Assembly: GCF_003260995.1 (NCBI RefSeq)
Contig: NZ_CP030040.1
Span: 416,979 to 480,978 of the forward strand
Origin: Acetobacterium sp. KB-1
GTDB taxonomy: Bacteria > Bacillota > Clostridia > Eubacteriales > Eubacteriaceae
Length of the DNA: 64,000 nt
Direction: 5' to 3'
The notes under the pieces are model-generated. The model saw only the letters and a program-made list of their open reading frames with translations, was not told the origin of the DNA and made no database searches. Of this stretch, positions 1 to 7,805 are shown in pieces. Position 1 is the stretch's first letter. The number at the start of each line of letters is the position of its first letter. The position numbers were made by a program, and so were the translations under genes.

Positions 1-1
1 A

Positions 2-775
2 AGCACCTATTATTATGAGTCTAAAACCCGAAAATCAGAAGATGAAAAAAAACTGAAACAGGATATTACCGACATTTTCAAGGCTAGCAGGCGTAATTAT
101 GGCACGCGTAAAATCAAAAAAGAACTGGAAAAGAAAAAACAGATTGTATCACGCCGACGGATTGGCCGAATAATGAAAGAACTGGGCCTGGTATCGACCT
201 ATACAATCGCTCAATTCAAAGTTCATAAAACACCGGTAAACAATGATAAAATCCAAAACGAAGTTAATCGCCAGTTTGATGACAGAGAGCAGCTGGAAGT
301 AGTTGTCAGTGATCTTACCTATGTTCGTGTTGCCGGAAAATGGAATTATGTATGTATTCTTCTGGATTTATACAATCGCGAAATTATTGGTTACAGCGCA
401 GGCGCGCAAAAAGATGCCATGCTTGTTTATCAGGCTTTTGCAACGGTCAAATACAGACTGGATAAGATATCAATCTTCCATACGGATCGTGGAAATGAAT
501 TTAAAAACAATATTATTGATGGGATCATCGATACGTTTAATATCAGACGTTCATTGAGTCAAAAAGGTTGTCCGTATGACAATGCCGTTGCTGAAGCTAC
601 CTTTAAAGTTTTTAAAACTGAATTTGTGTATCCGAATACGTTTGACTCCCTGGAACAGCTAAAACTGGAATTGTTTGATTATATTCATTGGTATAATCAC
701 ATCCGAATTCATTCGTCTCTTGATTATATGACGCCGATTGAATTCAAAACAGCAGACCTTAAAAAAGTTGTCTGA
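2..775 (+). CDS. IS3-family transposase OrfB (5' end outside window)
   Basis: DDE integrase-type transposase of an IS3/IS150-like element. The frame is open to the window edge, so the protein lacks only its extreme N-terminus here. The visible part starts with a helix-turn-helix segment (YGTRKIKKEL, then RRRIGRIMKELGL) and continues into an rve core with the first Asp in SDLTYV, the second in FHTDRGNEF and the Glu in AVAEATFKVFKTEF. The conserved C-terminal YNHIRIHSSLDYMTPIEF closes the domain. The stop is followed by a short AT-rich end finishing near 788 in GTTGACA, the likely right terminus. The element interrupts the FRG-type gene that continues downstream in the same frame. The partner OrfA must lie upstream of the window. 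Confidence 0.9.
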   Translation, partial: STYYYESKTRKSEDEKKLKQDITDIFKASRRNYGTRKIKKELEKKKQIVSRRRIGRIMKELGLVSTYTIAQFKVHKTPVNNDKIQNEVNRQFDDREQLEVVVSDLTYVRVAGKWNYVCILLDLYNREIIGYSAGAQKDAMLVYQAFATVKYRLDKISIFHTDRGNEFKNNIIDGIIDTFNIRRSLSQKGCPYDNAVAEATFKVFKTEFVYPNTFDSLEQLKLELFDYIHWYNHIRIHSSLDYMTPIEFKTADLKKVV

Positions 776-788
776 AAAAGTGTTGACA

Positions 789-1324
789 ATCCAATTGATG
801 TTGTTGAAAAACAATTGATAGAAGAAATTAAAAAGGATATCCCAGACTTATGGATGGTCACACATTATCTTAAAGAACTAGATAATTCAACATCATTCGT
901 TTTAAGTAATGACCTCTCAATTGAAGTATTCGTCTATTTGAATTTGGCCAGGAGTTTTTTCAGAAAAGCGTATAATTATGGGGAACCTATATGGTGGATT
1001 AATTTCTTGCCAAATCTAATGTATCGACCTATCATGAAATTTGATAGAGGCCTTAATCAAAGAGGATTATTTTTATATCAATCGTATGCTTCCTACGTGG
1101 AAGAAGTTTATAGTTTCAGAGTTCAAATGGTTCAGAGAATACGATTCAAGAAACCAGTATTCATTATCAAAAATAAAGAAGGCATATTAAAATCTTTAGA
1201 TAATATTGGTATTAATCGGATGGCCCTATTTAAAGACTATGATAATACCGCAGCATATATCAAATCAAAACACGAAATGAATTCGGGATTTGTGATTGAA
1301 AAAAAGAGGTGTCACCAACAATGA
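789..1324 (+). pseudogene. FRG-domain protein, 3' fragment cut by the IS3 element
   Basis: An open frame continues from the IS end and carries a TTG at 815, giving about 169 residues. No ribosome binding site is visible, so it is best read as the C-terminal remnant of a disrupted gene. The pattern GLNQRGLFLYQSY, VQRIRF, an IxNKEGILKSLDNIGINR stretch and LFKDYDNTAAYIKSK matches the C-terminal half of FRG domains, which end in a nucleotide-hydrolase-like LFpDldgiakyI segment. This assignment rests on recalled family patterns. FRG proteins occur in phage defence neighbourhoods, and an intact but different FRG protein lies at 17.5 kb. Confidence 0.55.
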
Positions 1325-1386
1325 TTATTCTGATTATGGCAGATGTTAATATAACTGTAGTTTAAATGAATATTAAAGGAGTTATC

Positions 1387-2202
1387 ATGTTTTCACGAAC
1401 CTGGCATGGGATTGTACCGCTTAAAATGCGGGCGGCGTTTGAAGAATATGAATATCAAACCGGTGTTAAAGATACCCTGGCCATCCCGGGCAATCGGGGT
1501 GCTTTTTTAAAAATTGTCGAGCAGGGTGAATATGCTCATTTTTTTCTCTGCACAAAGTGGGATTCAATGGCCAGCATGATTGCCTATGCCGGGCAGGAAC
1601 CTGCGATTGCGGTGACTTATCCTGAGGATGAACACTATGGATTGATCTCCGATCCGATTGTGATCATTGAGGAAGTCCTAGATGATATTGGTTGGCAAGG
1701 CAAGGCGAAAAAACCGATGAAACACGAAAAACCCCCAATCACAGCGATTACCTATCGCAGCGGCGATGAATCGCTGTTGGATGACATCCAGGAGCTGTGG
1801 GAAGCATTGAACTGGCATCATCGCGATGCCGCCGCGAATTTTAAATCACACTATGAAGCGTTTACTTTTGAGATGCGTAAAAAAAATCTGCTCCAGAAGG
1901 CCAAAAATGGGCAACTGCGAATTGAAATTGCGGTTGATCAGAAAACTGCTCAAAATGTCGGGTACTGTATTTCCCGGGTCGAATTTTCGGGTGATGTTGA
2001 AATGGAATCCTTATATGTGCAGGACGACTATCGGGGATTGGGTCTTGGTGAGACATTGTTAAGCAATGCCATTGCCTGGATGGATGAAATGGGGGCCCAC
2101 ACCAAGACCGTGGCGGTGGCAGTCGGCAACGAGAAGGCTTTCAGCTTTTATGAGCGCTTTGGTTTTTATCCCCGAAAAACTTTGCTGGAGCAGATAAAAT
2201 AG
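1387..2202 (+). CDS. ABM-like domain fused to GNAT acetyltransferase
   Basis: Two-domain protein of 271 aa. Residues 1-95 resemble an antibiotic biosynthesis monooxygenase/dimeric alpha-beta barrel (SRTWHGIVP, GNRGAFLKI, HFFLCTKWDSMASM). After a Lys/Pro-rich linker, residues 120-271 form a GNAT N-acetyltransferase with the acetyl-CoA loop region VQDDYRGLGLGETLL and a terminal NEKAFSFYERFGFYP motif. The start at 1387 is preferred over an in-frame ATG at 1366 because AAAGGAG lies five bases upstream of it. The substrate is unknown. The ABM half may act as a heme or small-molecule sensor or simply a dimerisation module. It stands alone, bounded downstream by a dispersed CACTTAACTT repeat. Confidence 0.8.
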   Translation: MFSRTWHGIVPLKMRAAFEEYEYQTGVKDTLAIPGNRGAFLKIVEQGEYAHFFLCTKWDSMASMIAYAGQEPAIAVTYPEDEHYGLISDPIVIIEEVLDDIGWQGKAKKPMKHEKPPITAITYRSGDESLLDDIQELWEALNWHHRDAAANFKSHYEAFTFEMRKKNLLQKAKNGQLRIEIAVDQKTAQNVGYCISRVEFSGDVEMESLYVQDDYRGLGLGETLLSNAIAWMDEMGAHTKTVAVAVGNEKAFSFYERFGFYPRKTLLEQIK

Positions 2203-2213
2203 TGCACATGCCC

Positions 2214-2237
2214 GGTGCCCGGCGCACTTAACTTAAG
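2214..2237 (+). repeat. dispersed GTGCC..CACTTAACTT intergenic repeat, copy 1
   Basis: The sequence GGTGCCCGGCGCACTTAACT has a short GTGC/GCAC palindrome followed by TTAACTTAA. About ten related copies lie in intergenic regions of this window, usually just after a stop codon. The block downstream of this copy to the next start is nearly identical to that at 30211-30265. Confidence 0.6.
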
Positions 2238-2286
2238 ATCATCCGACTGCATGATAGCCTGATAATAAATTTACAGGAGGAAGACA

Positions 2287-3229
2287 ATGGCATTTGAAGA
2301 AAGAAGTTTCAGATCATTAAACGAAAAGGATACCATCCAGGCTTGGATTTACAAGCCAATTCGCAAACCCCGGGGGATTGTTCAAATTGTCCATGGTTTT
2401 GGCGAACATTCACGACGCTATCTGCATATGATTCTCAAGTTGAATGAGGCTGGCTTTGTGGTTGCGTCAGACGATCATGTGGGACATGGTAAAACCGCCG
2501 CGGAATCCGGCAACTGGAGTGACTGGGGAAACAAAGGCTATCTGACCATGGCTGAAGATGAACACAGCCTGCGTCAATTGGTCCAGGCAGACTATCCCGA
2601 CCTGCCTTATTTTATGTACGGTCACAGCATGGGCTCGATGATTGCCCGATCTTATGCGACAATCTATGGGGGAAGGCATCGACGGTTTGCTGCTCTGCGG
2701 AACCTCGTCGGTTTTTCCAAAGACTCAGGAGTTGGCGGCAGCATTGCAAAAGTGCATCGATGAAGGCAAAGGCGAAGAAGTCGATCCCAGTTATTTAGGG
2801 GTTCTTTTCGAATGGATGACTGACCGCATCACGAATCCCCTGACCCCCAATGATTGGATTGCCGGTGATCCGGATATCGTTGCCGATCATGCCAGCGATC
2901 CCTTCAATAATTTCACCAGCCCACCGAATATTCGCTCAACCTACGATTTTATCATGATGATTGATAGTATTCTTGGCATCCAGTGGGCCGAGAAAGTTCC
3001 GGCTGCCATTCCGGTTTATAATATTGCCGGAGATCAGGACCCCTTCGGTCTTTTCGGAGAAGGTGTCTATGCGGTGTCAAACTGGCTGGCGGATACCGGA
3101 AATCAGGTCAAAACAAAGATTTATTCCGGATATCGTCATGAAATCCACAATTATCGGGACATTCGTGATGAGGTCGAAGATGGCATGATCGACTTCATTA
3201 ATGCGATCATTGCGACGAAGGAAAACTGA
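2287..3229 (+). pseudogene. alpha/beta hydrolase (monoacylglycerol-lipase-like), frameshifted copy
   Basis: Copy of the intact 313-aa hydrolase at 30265-31206. The N-terminal part reads through the lid region and the nucleophile elbow GHSMGS. A run of five G at about 2668-2672 (TATGGGGGAAGG), where the intact copy has four, then shifts the frame. The remaining two thirds continue in another frame, with the catalytic Asp region (AGDQDP) and His region (YSGYRHEIHNYRD) intact. The ribosome binding site AGGAGGAAGACA is preserved. Whether the extra G is real or a homopolymer sequencing error cannot be judged here. Substitutions versus the other copy are few and spread evenly. Confidence 0.85.
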
Positions 3230-3263
3230 TTTAAACGGCAGACGTGTGAGTGTGGGGGAAGAA

Positions 3264-3602
3264 ATGGAACCAGTCAAGACAATCAAAGAAATGCATCAAC
3301 TGATTCAGAAAAATGACATGTTGCTGGTTTATTTTGGCAGCAATACCTGCGGCGTGTGACGGGATCTGCAGCCCAAAATTGTGGCAATGATTGACCGCTA
3401 TCCAAATATCTGGGCGGTTAAGGTTGATGTGCAAAACGTGTCGGAACTGACGGTCAGCTATCATATCTTTTCAGCGTCGGTTGTGATGCTATTTGTTCAA
3501 GGAAAAGAAACCGTCCGCGAAGCGGGTATTATTAGCGTGATTAAGCTTGAAGAAAAAATTTCCAGATACGACGCGCTTTTTTATGGCGAAGATAAAAATT
3601 GA
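3264..3602 (+). pseudogene. thioredoxin-like protein with TGA in place of the second CxxC cysteine
   Basis: Close copy of the intact 113-aa thioredoxin-like gene at 49038. The frame is open over its full length except for one TGA at codon 32. There the active-site motif reads C-G-V-TGA, against CGVC in the intact copy. Downstream codons remain well conserved (AMIDRYPNI, KETVREAGII). The residue equivalent to the cis-proline is also changed: FSASVVMLF here against FSAPVVMLF in the intact copy. Nonsense decay is the simplest reading. A CxxU selenoprotein is the alternative, treated in the findings. It follows the frameshifted hydrolase by 34 bp. Confidence 0.75.
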
Positions 3603-3854
3603 ATTTGCCACGTTATGGTAATTTTTGTCCAGCCGCACCGTCTCCCAGTTAAAGGGCTGCCAGTAAAACTAAAGGAAGCTGTAAAATTCGGCCGCATCGC
3701 TGATCACATCTTAATCATTCAGGAAGTTGTAGATGACGGTGATTCCTTTGTTGGCGGTAACAATTTGTTAAAAAAGATAGTAAATGAAACTAAATGCACT
3801 TTTACAAGCGGTCGTACGGCTTCCTGAAGTGCTGTGATTTAATGGAGTAATAAA
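3603..3854. other. intergenic, no supported gene
   Basis: A 70-codon open frame at 3615-3827 has no ribosome binding site and no recognisable motif. I see no hairpin terminator or other repeat here. Confidence 0.5.
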
Positions 3855-4412
3855 ATGATTTTAATAAAAGAATGTTCAATCGATGATTTAATGGACTATC
3901 AAAAAATATCCCGCCAAACCTATTGGGAGACCTTTGCCGGAATGAATACGCAAGCGAATATGCAGGCTTATTTGGAGGAGGCGTTTAATTTAGAAAAGCT
4001 CAGAAGTGAATGGTTAAATGAAGCCTCATTTTTCTATTTCATATTTTGTAATGAACAATTGGCAGGCTATATGAAACTTAATGAAGGCAAAGCACAAACC
4101 GATCTTCATGATCCCTTATCACTTGAAGTCGAAAGAATCTATGTTTTGAAGGAGTTTCAGGGAAATGGATTGGGATGGCAATTGATGGATAAAGCAGTAG
4201 CGCTGGGAAAAGCCCGGAAGCTGACCTATCTGTGGTTGGGGGTCTGGGAGGACAACAAAAAAGCCTTGAGTTTTTATCAAAAACACAACTTCTATAAAAT
4301 CGGGTCACATGATTTTATAATGGGAGATGAGATCCAGACGGATTATCTGATGAGAAAAGACCTCATTAATGATGAAAAATGCCGATTAATGGATACCTCA
4401 TTGCAAAAGTAA
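3855..4412 (+). CDS. GNAT family N-acetyltransferase
   Basis: Protein of 185 aa, the usual length of stand-alone GNAT enzymes. It begins with the typical ILIKECSIDDL beta-strand/helix. The acetyl-CoA binding strand and loop are seen at VERIYVLKEFQGNGLGWQLM (R/Q-x-x-G-x-G/A form), followed by LWLGVWEDNKKALSFYQKHNF near the end, characteristic of the SpeG/PaiA-like branch. It probably transfers an acetyl group from acetyl-CoA to a small amine or peptide N-terminus; the substrate cannot be told. A GGAG lies about nine bases upstream of the ATG. It is monocistronic. Confidence 0.85.
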   Translation: MILIKECSIDDLMDYQKISRQTYWETFAGMNTQANMQAYLEEAFNLEKLRSEWLNEASFFYFIFCNEQLAGYMKLNEGKAQTDLHDPLSLEVERIYVLKEFQGNGLGWQLMDKAVALGKARKLTYLWLGVWEDNKKALSFYQKHNFYKIGSHDFIMGDEIQTDYLMRKDLINDEKCRLMDTSLQK

Positions 4413-4490
4413 TTTGACGCTTCGATTACCAAAGACTGTAAAAAAACTCATGGTTCTATGAGGCGGTTTTGAAATGGAAGGAAACAAAGA

Positions 4491-5108
4491 ATGATTCGAA
4501 AATTCTTATTAGCAACAGACATGATTGATTTTCATCATTTCACAATCCAGGACAAAGCACAGCAGTTATTTACAGCTGGCATGACAAATATCGAAAAGAC
4601 AAGAACCGCCTATCACTTTGTCAGGGATGAAATTCCCCATTCGTTTGATTGCAATGCCCAGGTGATCACTGCAAAAGCATCGGATGTGCTGATCCACAAA
4701 ACCGGCATTTGTCATGCCAAAGCCAATTTGCTGGCGGCCCTGTTGCGATCTCAGAAAATCCCTGCTGGCTTCTGTTTTCAGCATATTACGCTGGCCGATG
4801 ATGACTCCCTGGGGTATTGTGTTCATGCATACAATGCCGTTTTTATCGAAGAAAAGTGGATCAAGCTTGATGCCAGGGGCAATAAACCGGGTGTCAATGC
4901 GCAATTTTCACTCAGCAAACCGATCCTGGCCTTTCAGAATCGACCGGAATATGATGAATACAACTGGCCGGGAATCTTCGCCAATCCCCATCGGGACACC
5001 ATGCTGATGCTTGAAAAGGGTAGAAGTCTTCAGGATATCATGGATAACATCCCGGATACGCTCAACGTCAAGCCAGATGTATTAATCAACGATACCAGCC
5101 AAACTTAA
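4491..5108 (+). CDS. transglutaminase-like cysteine peptidase-fold protein
   Basis: Protein of 205 aa with the transglutaminase core triad in order: Cys in TGICHAKANLLAALLRS, His in GYCVHAYNAVF and Asp in WIKLDARGN. The N-terminal part (YHFVRDEIPHSFD) matches the helix that precedes the core in bacterial transglutaminase-like proteins. No signal peptide or membrane segment is present, so it should be cytoplasmic. In bacteria such proteins usually act as proteases or amidases rather than cross-linkers; the substrate is unknown. GGAAACAAAGA precedes the ATG. The stop codon lies inside a copy of the dispersed ACTTAACT repeat. Confidence 0.85.
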   Translation: MIRKFLLATDMIDFHHFTIQDKAQQLFTAGMTNIEKTRTAYHFVRDEIPHSFDCNAQVITAKASDVLIHKTGICHAKANLLAALLRSQKIPAGFCFQHITLADDDSLGYCVHAYNAVFIEEKWIKLDARGNKPGVNAQFSLSKPILAFQNRPEYDEYNWPGIFANPHRDTMLMLEKGRSLQDIMDNIPDTLNVKPDVLINDTSQT

Positions 5109-5112
5109 CTGA
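5093..5112 (+). repeat. dispersed CACTTAACTT-type repeat, copy 2
   Basis: TACCAGCCAAACTTAACTGA overlaps the stop codon of the transglutaminase-like gene. It closely resembles the copy at 31257-31277, and both precede the same TCTTACC palindrome. Confidence 0.5.
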
Positions 5113-5116
5113 AAGG

Positions 5117-5133
5117 TCTTACCGTTGGTAAGA
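5117..5133. promoter_or_regulatory. palindrome TCTTACC-N3-GGTAAGA upstream of the dsbA-like fragment
   Basis: Perfect seven-base arms separated by GTT. The same palindrome with different centres lies upstream of the intact DsbA-like gene (28014-28030) and, orphaned, at 31288-31304. Conservation of arms with a variable centre suggests an operator for a dimeric regulator; GntR-type operators look similar. Confidence 0.5.
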
Positions 5134-5149
5134 ATGATGAGGTAAAAAA

Positions 5150-5311
5150 ATGAAAATAGAAATTTGGTCAGATTATGGATGTCCCTTTTGTTATATCGGG
5201 AAAAAAAGCTTACCTTGGCCCTTGAGAAAACAGGGATGACATCCGTTGAGATCGTCTTTAATGCGTTTGAATGATCCGAACGCCAAGAAGCGTTATGATG
5301 AGAACATTAAT
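5150..5311 (+). pseudogene. dsbA/frnE-like gene, 5' fragment
   Basis: The first 160 bases correspond to the intact DsbA-like gene at 28044, including the CPFC redox motif region. The copy carries a one-base loss near 5198 (IGERK becomes out of frame), a three-base loss, and a two-base loss near 5269. It is then split by the IS1634-like element within ATTAAT. Decay therefore preceded or accompanied insertion. The rest of the gene resumes at 7806. Confidence 0.85.
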
Positions 5312-5571
5312 GTGAACTTTGCATCTAGGTTACACTAAGTCATAAAAAACTGTGTGAGAAAGTCTCAAAACCCCAGTAAAATCAAGGAAATTCACTTTGT
5401 GAACTTTGCATCTAGGTTACACTAAGTCATAAAAAACTGTGTGAGAAAGTCTCAAAACCCCAGTAAAATCAAGGAAATTCACTTTGTGAACTTTGCATCT
5501 AGGTTACACTAAGTCATAAAAAACTGTGTGAGAAAGTCTCAAAACCCCAGTAAAATCAAGGAAATTCACTT
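5312..5571. repeat. left IS end in three perfect tandem 87-bp copies
   Basis: Units start at 5312, 5399 and 5486. Each begins exactly at the IS terminus and extends 87 bp inward with no differences seen. The equivalent occurs at the right end and at both ends of the unrelated IS21 element. See findings: an assembly artefact is likely. Confidence 0.95.
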
Positions 5572-5619
5572 GCAAAACGTAGAAAAAAGTAGTATAATTT
5601 TAGTGTAACAGTTACACTA
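5570..5619 (+). promoter_or_regulatory. IS transposase promoter overlapped by a GTTACACTA palindrome
   Basis: TTGCAA (5570-5575) and TATAAT (5593-5598) are separated by 17 bases. Just after the -10 box lies the palindrome TAGTGTAACAGTTACACTA (5601-5619), followed by AGGAGG and the ATG at 5633. The same GTTACACTAA half-site occurs inside both terminal repeats, which suggests that the transposase also binds its own promoter. Confidence 0.7.
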
Positions 5620-5632
5620 AAGGAGGCTGCTC

Positions 5633-7396
5633 ATGTACTACGATTACACAGTCAAAATCCCTTTGGTTAGGGGCAAGATAATCACCAAGAAAAAGGGCGA
5701 TTCAACTTATGTCCTTTTTCAATACGGCCAACAATACAATGTCGAAAAGAAATATGCCATACCCCAACGTACCATCATCGGAAAGATTCATTCAGATAAT
5801 CATGATGTCATGTATCCGAACGAGAAATTTCAAGATTACTTTCCGGAGGTTACCCTTCCAGAAGAACTGCCGGATTCTTATCGAAGCTGCGCTTTGAAGA
5901 TTGGTTCATATGCGGTAATCCAAAAGGTTCTCCAAGAATATAAGTTAGAGAATCTTCTGAATACATGGTTTCCAAAAGACTGTGGATTACTACTCGATCT
6001 AATGGCATATCTGATTGTTGATGAAGAAAATGCAGGCCAGTACTATCCTGATTTTGCATTTAACCACCCACTGTTTTCGGAGGGAATGAGGATATACAGC
6101 GATTCAAAAGTAAGCCGGTTCCTTAAATCAGTTACTCGGGAACAGATTATTGGCTTCCTAAATGACTGGAACAAAAAACGTGATCATAAACAATGCATTT
6201 ACATTTCGTATGATTCAACAAACAAGAACTGCCAAGCCGGTGATATTGATCTTATAGAATACGGCAAAGCGAAGGATGAAAAAGGACTTCCAGTGTTTAA
6301 TCTTGCATTAGCATTTGATAAGACCAACCGAGTTCCGCTATTTTATGAGGAATATCCAGGTTCAATAACCGATGTTTCCCAGTTTGAGTATATGGTAGAC
6401 AAGGTGAAAGAGTACAATTATAAATCGGTCGGTTTTATTCTGGACAGAGGATATTTCAGCAAAGCCAATATAAAATACATGGAAGATAATGGTTACTCCT
6501 TCATCATCATGGTTAAAGGCCGTAAAAATCTCGTATCTGAGCTGATAACAGCGAACCGAAATACATTTGAAACTGATCGTGAGTGTGCTATCCGTTCATA
6601 CAGAGTTTATGGAAAAACAGTTTTAGCTAAGTTGTATGAGGACGATAATACTCTTAGATATTTCCATTTATACTTCAACCCTTCCAAACAGGCTGCTGAG
6701 AGAGAACAGCTGGAGCAACTGATTGAAAGACTTGGATTGTATTTGGAAAAACATATTGGAAAAGATATCACACTTGGGAACGTATATCACGAATATTTTG
6801 ACCTTCGCTATAACAACAAGCATGCGCTTGTCTCGTATACAGAAAAAAAGGATGTCGTTCGGAAAAAGTTGGAGCAATGCGGTTATTTCTGCATTATCAC
6901 CTCTACTGAAATGACTGTATCACAGGCACTTATCCATTACAAAGGTCGGGATATCTCTGAAAAACTATTCAGCACGGACAAATCGTTTATTGGGTCTAAA
7001 AGCAACCGGGTTCACACTTCCGAATCATTGTCTGCAAAGCTGTTTATCGAATTTATTGCACTGATTGTCCGTAACAGAATCTACAACCTCTTGAAGGAAA
7101 CGATGCTTCGATTAGATACAAAACCGAATTATATGACGGTGCCTGCGGCGCTTCGCGAACTGGAAAAAATCGAAATGGTTAGACGGAGTAAAGACCATTA
7201 TCGGCTTGATCACGCCGTAACCAAACGGCAGAAGGTTATTCTAAGTTCATTCGGCATGGACGAGAATAATATTCGTGATATTGCAAGCGGAATCGGCAAT
7301 CTATTGTCGAAGAACCAGTCGCTGATGACAAATACAGATAGCCAGAATGAGGAGGAATACGACGATGGCGCGGACGAAATCGATAACTTCGATTGA
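5633..7396 (+). CDS. IS1634-family transposase
   Basis: Protein of 587 aa, a usual length for IS1634-type transposases, with a DDE core. The first Asp lies in YISYDSTNKNC, the second in GFILDRGYFSKANIKYM and the Glu in the C-terminal HYKGRDISEKLFSTDK block. FIEFIALIVRNRIY follows, a typical C-terminal helix of the IS4/IS1634 group. AGGAGG lies six bases before the ATG. The last ten codons overlap the start of a second small gene in another frame. It is intact and therefore potentially active. Confidence 0.85.
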   Translation: MYYDYTVKIPLVRGKIITKKKGDSTYVLFQYGQQYNVEKKYAIPQRTIIGKIHSDNHDVMYPNEKFQDYFPEVTLPEELPDSYRSCALKIGSYAVIQKVLQEYKLENLLNTWFPKDCGLLLDLMAYLIVDEENAGQYYPDFAFNHPLFSEGMRIYSDSKVSRFLKSVTREQIIGFLNDWNKKRDHKQCIYISYDSTNKNCQAGDIDLIEYGKAKDEKGLPVFNLALAFDKTNRVPLFYEEYPGSITDVSQFEYMVDKVKEYNYKSVGFILDRGYFSKANIKYMEDNGYSFIIMVKGRKNLVSELITANRNTFETDRECAIRSYRVYGKTVLAKLYEDDNTLRYFHLYFNPSKQAAEREQLEQLIERLGLYLEKHIGKDITLGNVYHEYFDLRYNNKHALVSYTEKKDVVRKKLEQCGYFCIITSTEMTVSQALIHYKGRDISEKLFSTDKSFIGSKSNRVHTSESLSAKLFIEFIALIVRNRIYNLLKETMLRLDTKPNYMTVPAALRELEKIEMVRRSKDHYRLDHAVTKRQKVILSSFGMDENNIRDIASGIGNLLSKNQSLMTNTDSQNEEEYDDGADEIDNFD

Positions 7397-7577
7397 AACT
7401 GAAATTACAAGAATAAATAGTGAGCTAACAAAACTTCAAGAAAAACAGGAGGCTCTATCGGACAGATTGTTGGAACTTCAAAAGCAAAAGAAGGAACACG
7501 AGGCCAAACAAGTAATGGAGGCTTTCCAAAAAAGTGGCAAAAGCTTGCAGGAGCTGATGACATTTTTAGATGTCTGA
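7365..7577 (+). CDS. small coiled-coil protein carried on the IS element
   Basis: Protein of 70 aa starting inside the 3' end of the transposase gene (32-bp overlap). GAGGAGG lies 10 bases upstream. Residues 10-50 are a continuous heptad-like coiled coil rich in Glu, Lys, Gln and Leu (ITRINSELTKLQEKQEALSD), followed by a short tail SGKSLQELMTFLDV. The C-terminus resembles the small DUF4315-like proteins of Firmicute mobile elements, an uncertain comparison. IS1634 elements normally carry one gene. The overlap suggests translational coupling, and the protein may be an accessory or target-choice factor. Confidence 0.6.
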   Translation: MARTKSITSIETEITRINSELTKLQEKQEALSDRLLELQKQKKEHEAKQVMEAFQKSGKSLQELMTFLDV

Positions 7578-7805
7578 GGCAACGGTTTTGAGTTTCAAAA
7601 AGTATTTAGTGTAACTTTTATGCAAAGTTGAGGCAGGAGCTGATGACATTTTTAGATGTCTGAGGCAACGGTTTTGAGTTTCAAAAAGTATTTAGTGTAA
7701 CTTTTATGCAAAGTTGAGGCAGGAGCTGATGACATTTTTAGATGTCTGAGGCAACGGTTTTGAGTTTCAAAAAGTATTTAGTGTAACTTTTATGCAAAGT
7801 TGAGG
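7548..7805. repeat. right IS end in three perfect tandem 86-bp copies
   Basis: Units start at 7548, 7634 and 7720. The last ends exactly at the IS terminus before ATTAAT. The first includes the 3' end of the small coiled-coil gene. Confidence 0.95.

Larger units (their letters stand above)
5312..7805 (+). mobile_element. IS1634-like insertion sequence with ATTAAT target duplication
   Basis: The element is bounded by ATTAAT at 5306-5311 and 7806-7811, a six-base target duplication restored by comparison with the intact dsbA-like gene. The ends are imperfect inverted repeats: the left starts GTGAACTTTGCATC, and the right, read inward, starts CCTCAACTTTGCAT. Both arms continue to GTTACACTAA. 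It carries a transposase and a small overlapping coiled-coil gene. As printed it is 2494 bp, but both ends occur as three perfect tandem copies (87 and 86 bp units). With single ends it would be about 2148 bp. Confidence 0.85.

Noticed and set aside
2214-2290. ACTTAAC in the dispersed repeats fits the RYYYAAC core of integron attC sites, suggesting a gene-cassette array
   Set aside because: The matching GTTRRRY end is missing 50-140 bp downstream at the copies I checked, no integron integrase is present, and genes carry their own promoters. Kept only as a REP-like repeat.
3615-3827. 70-codon open frame as a small gene
   Set aside because: No ribosome binding site, no motif, and it lies among decayed genes.
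5312-5571. CRISPR array because of regular 87-bp repeats
   Set aside because: The whole unit is identical with no unique spacers, and it coincides with an IS end.
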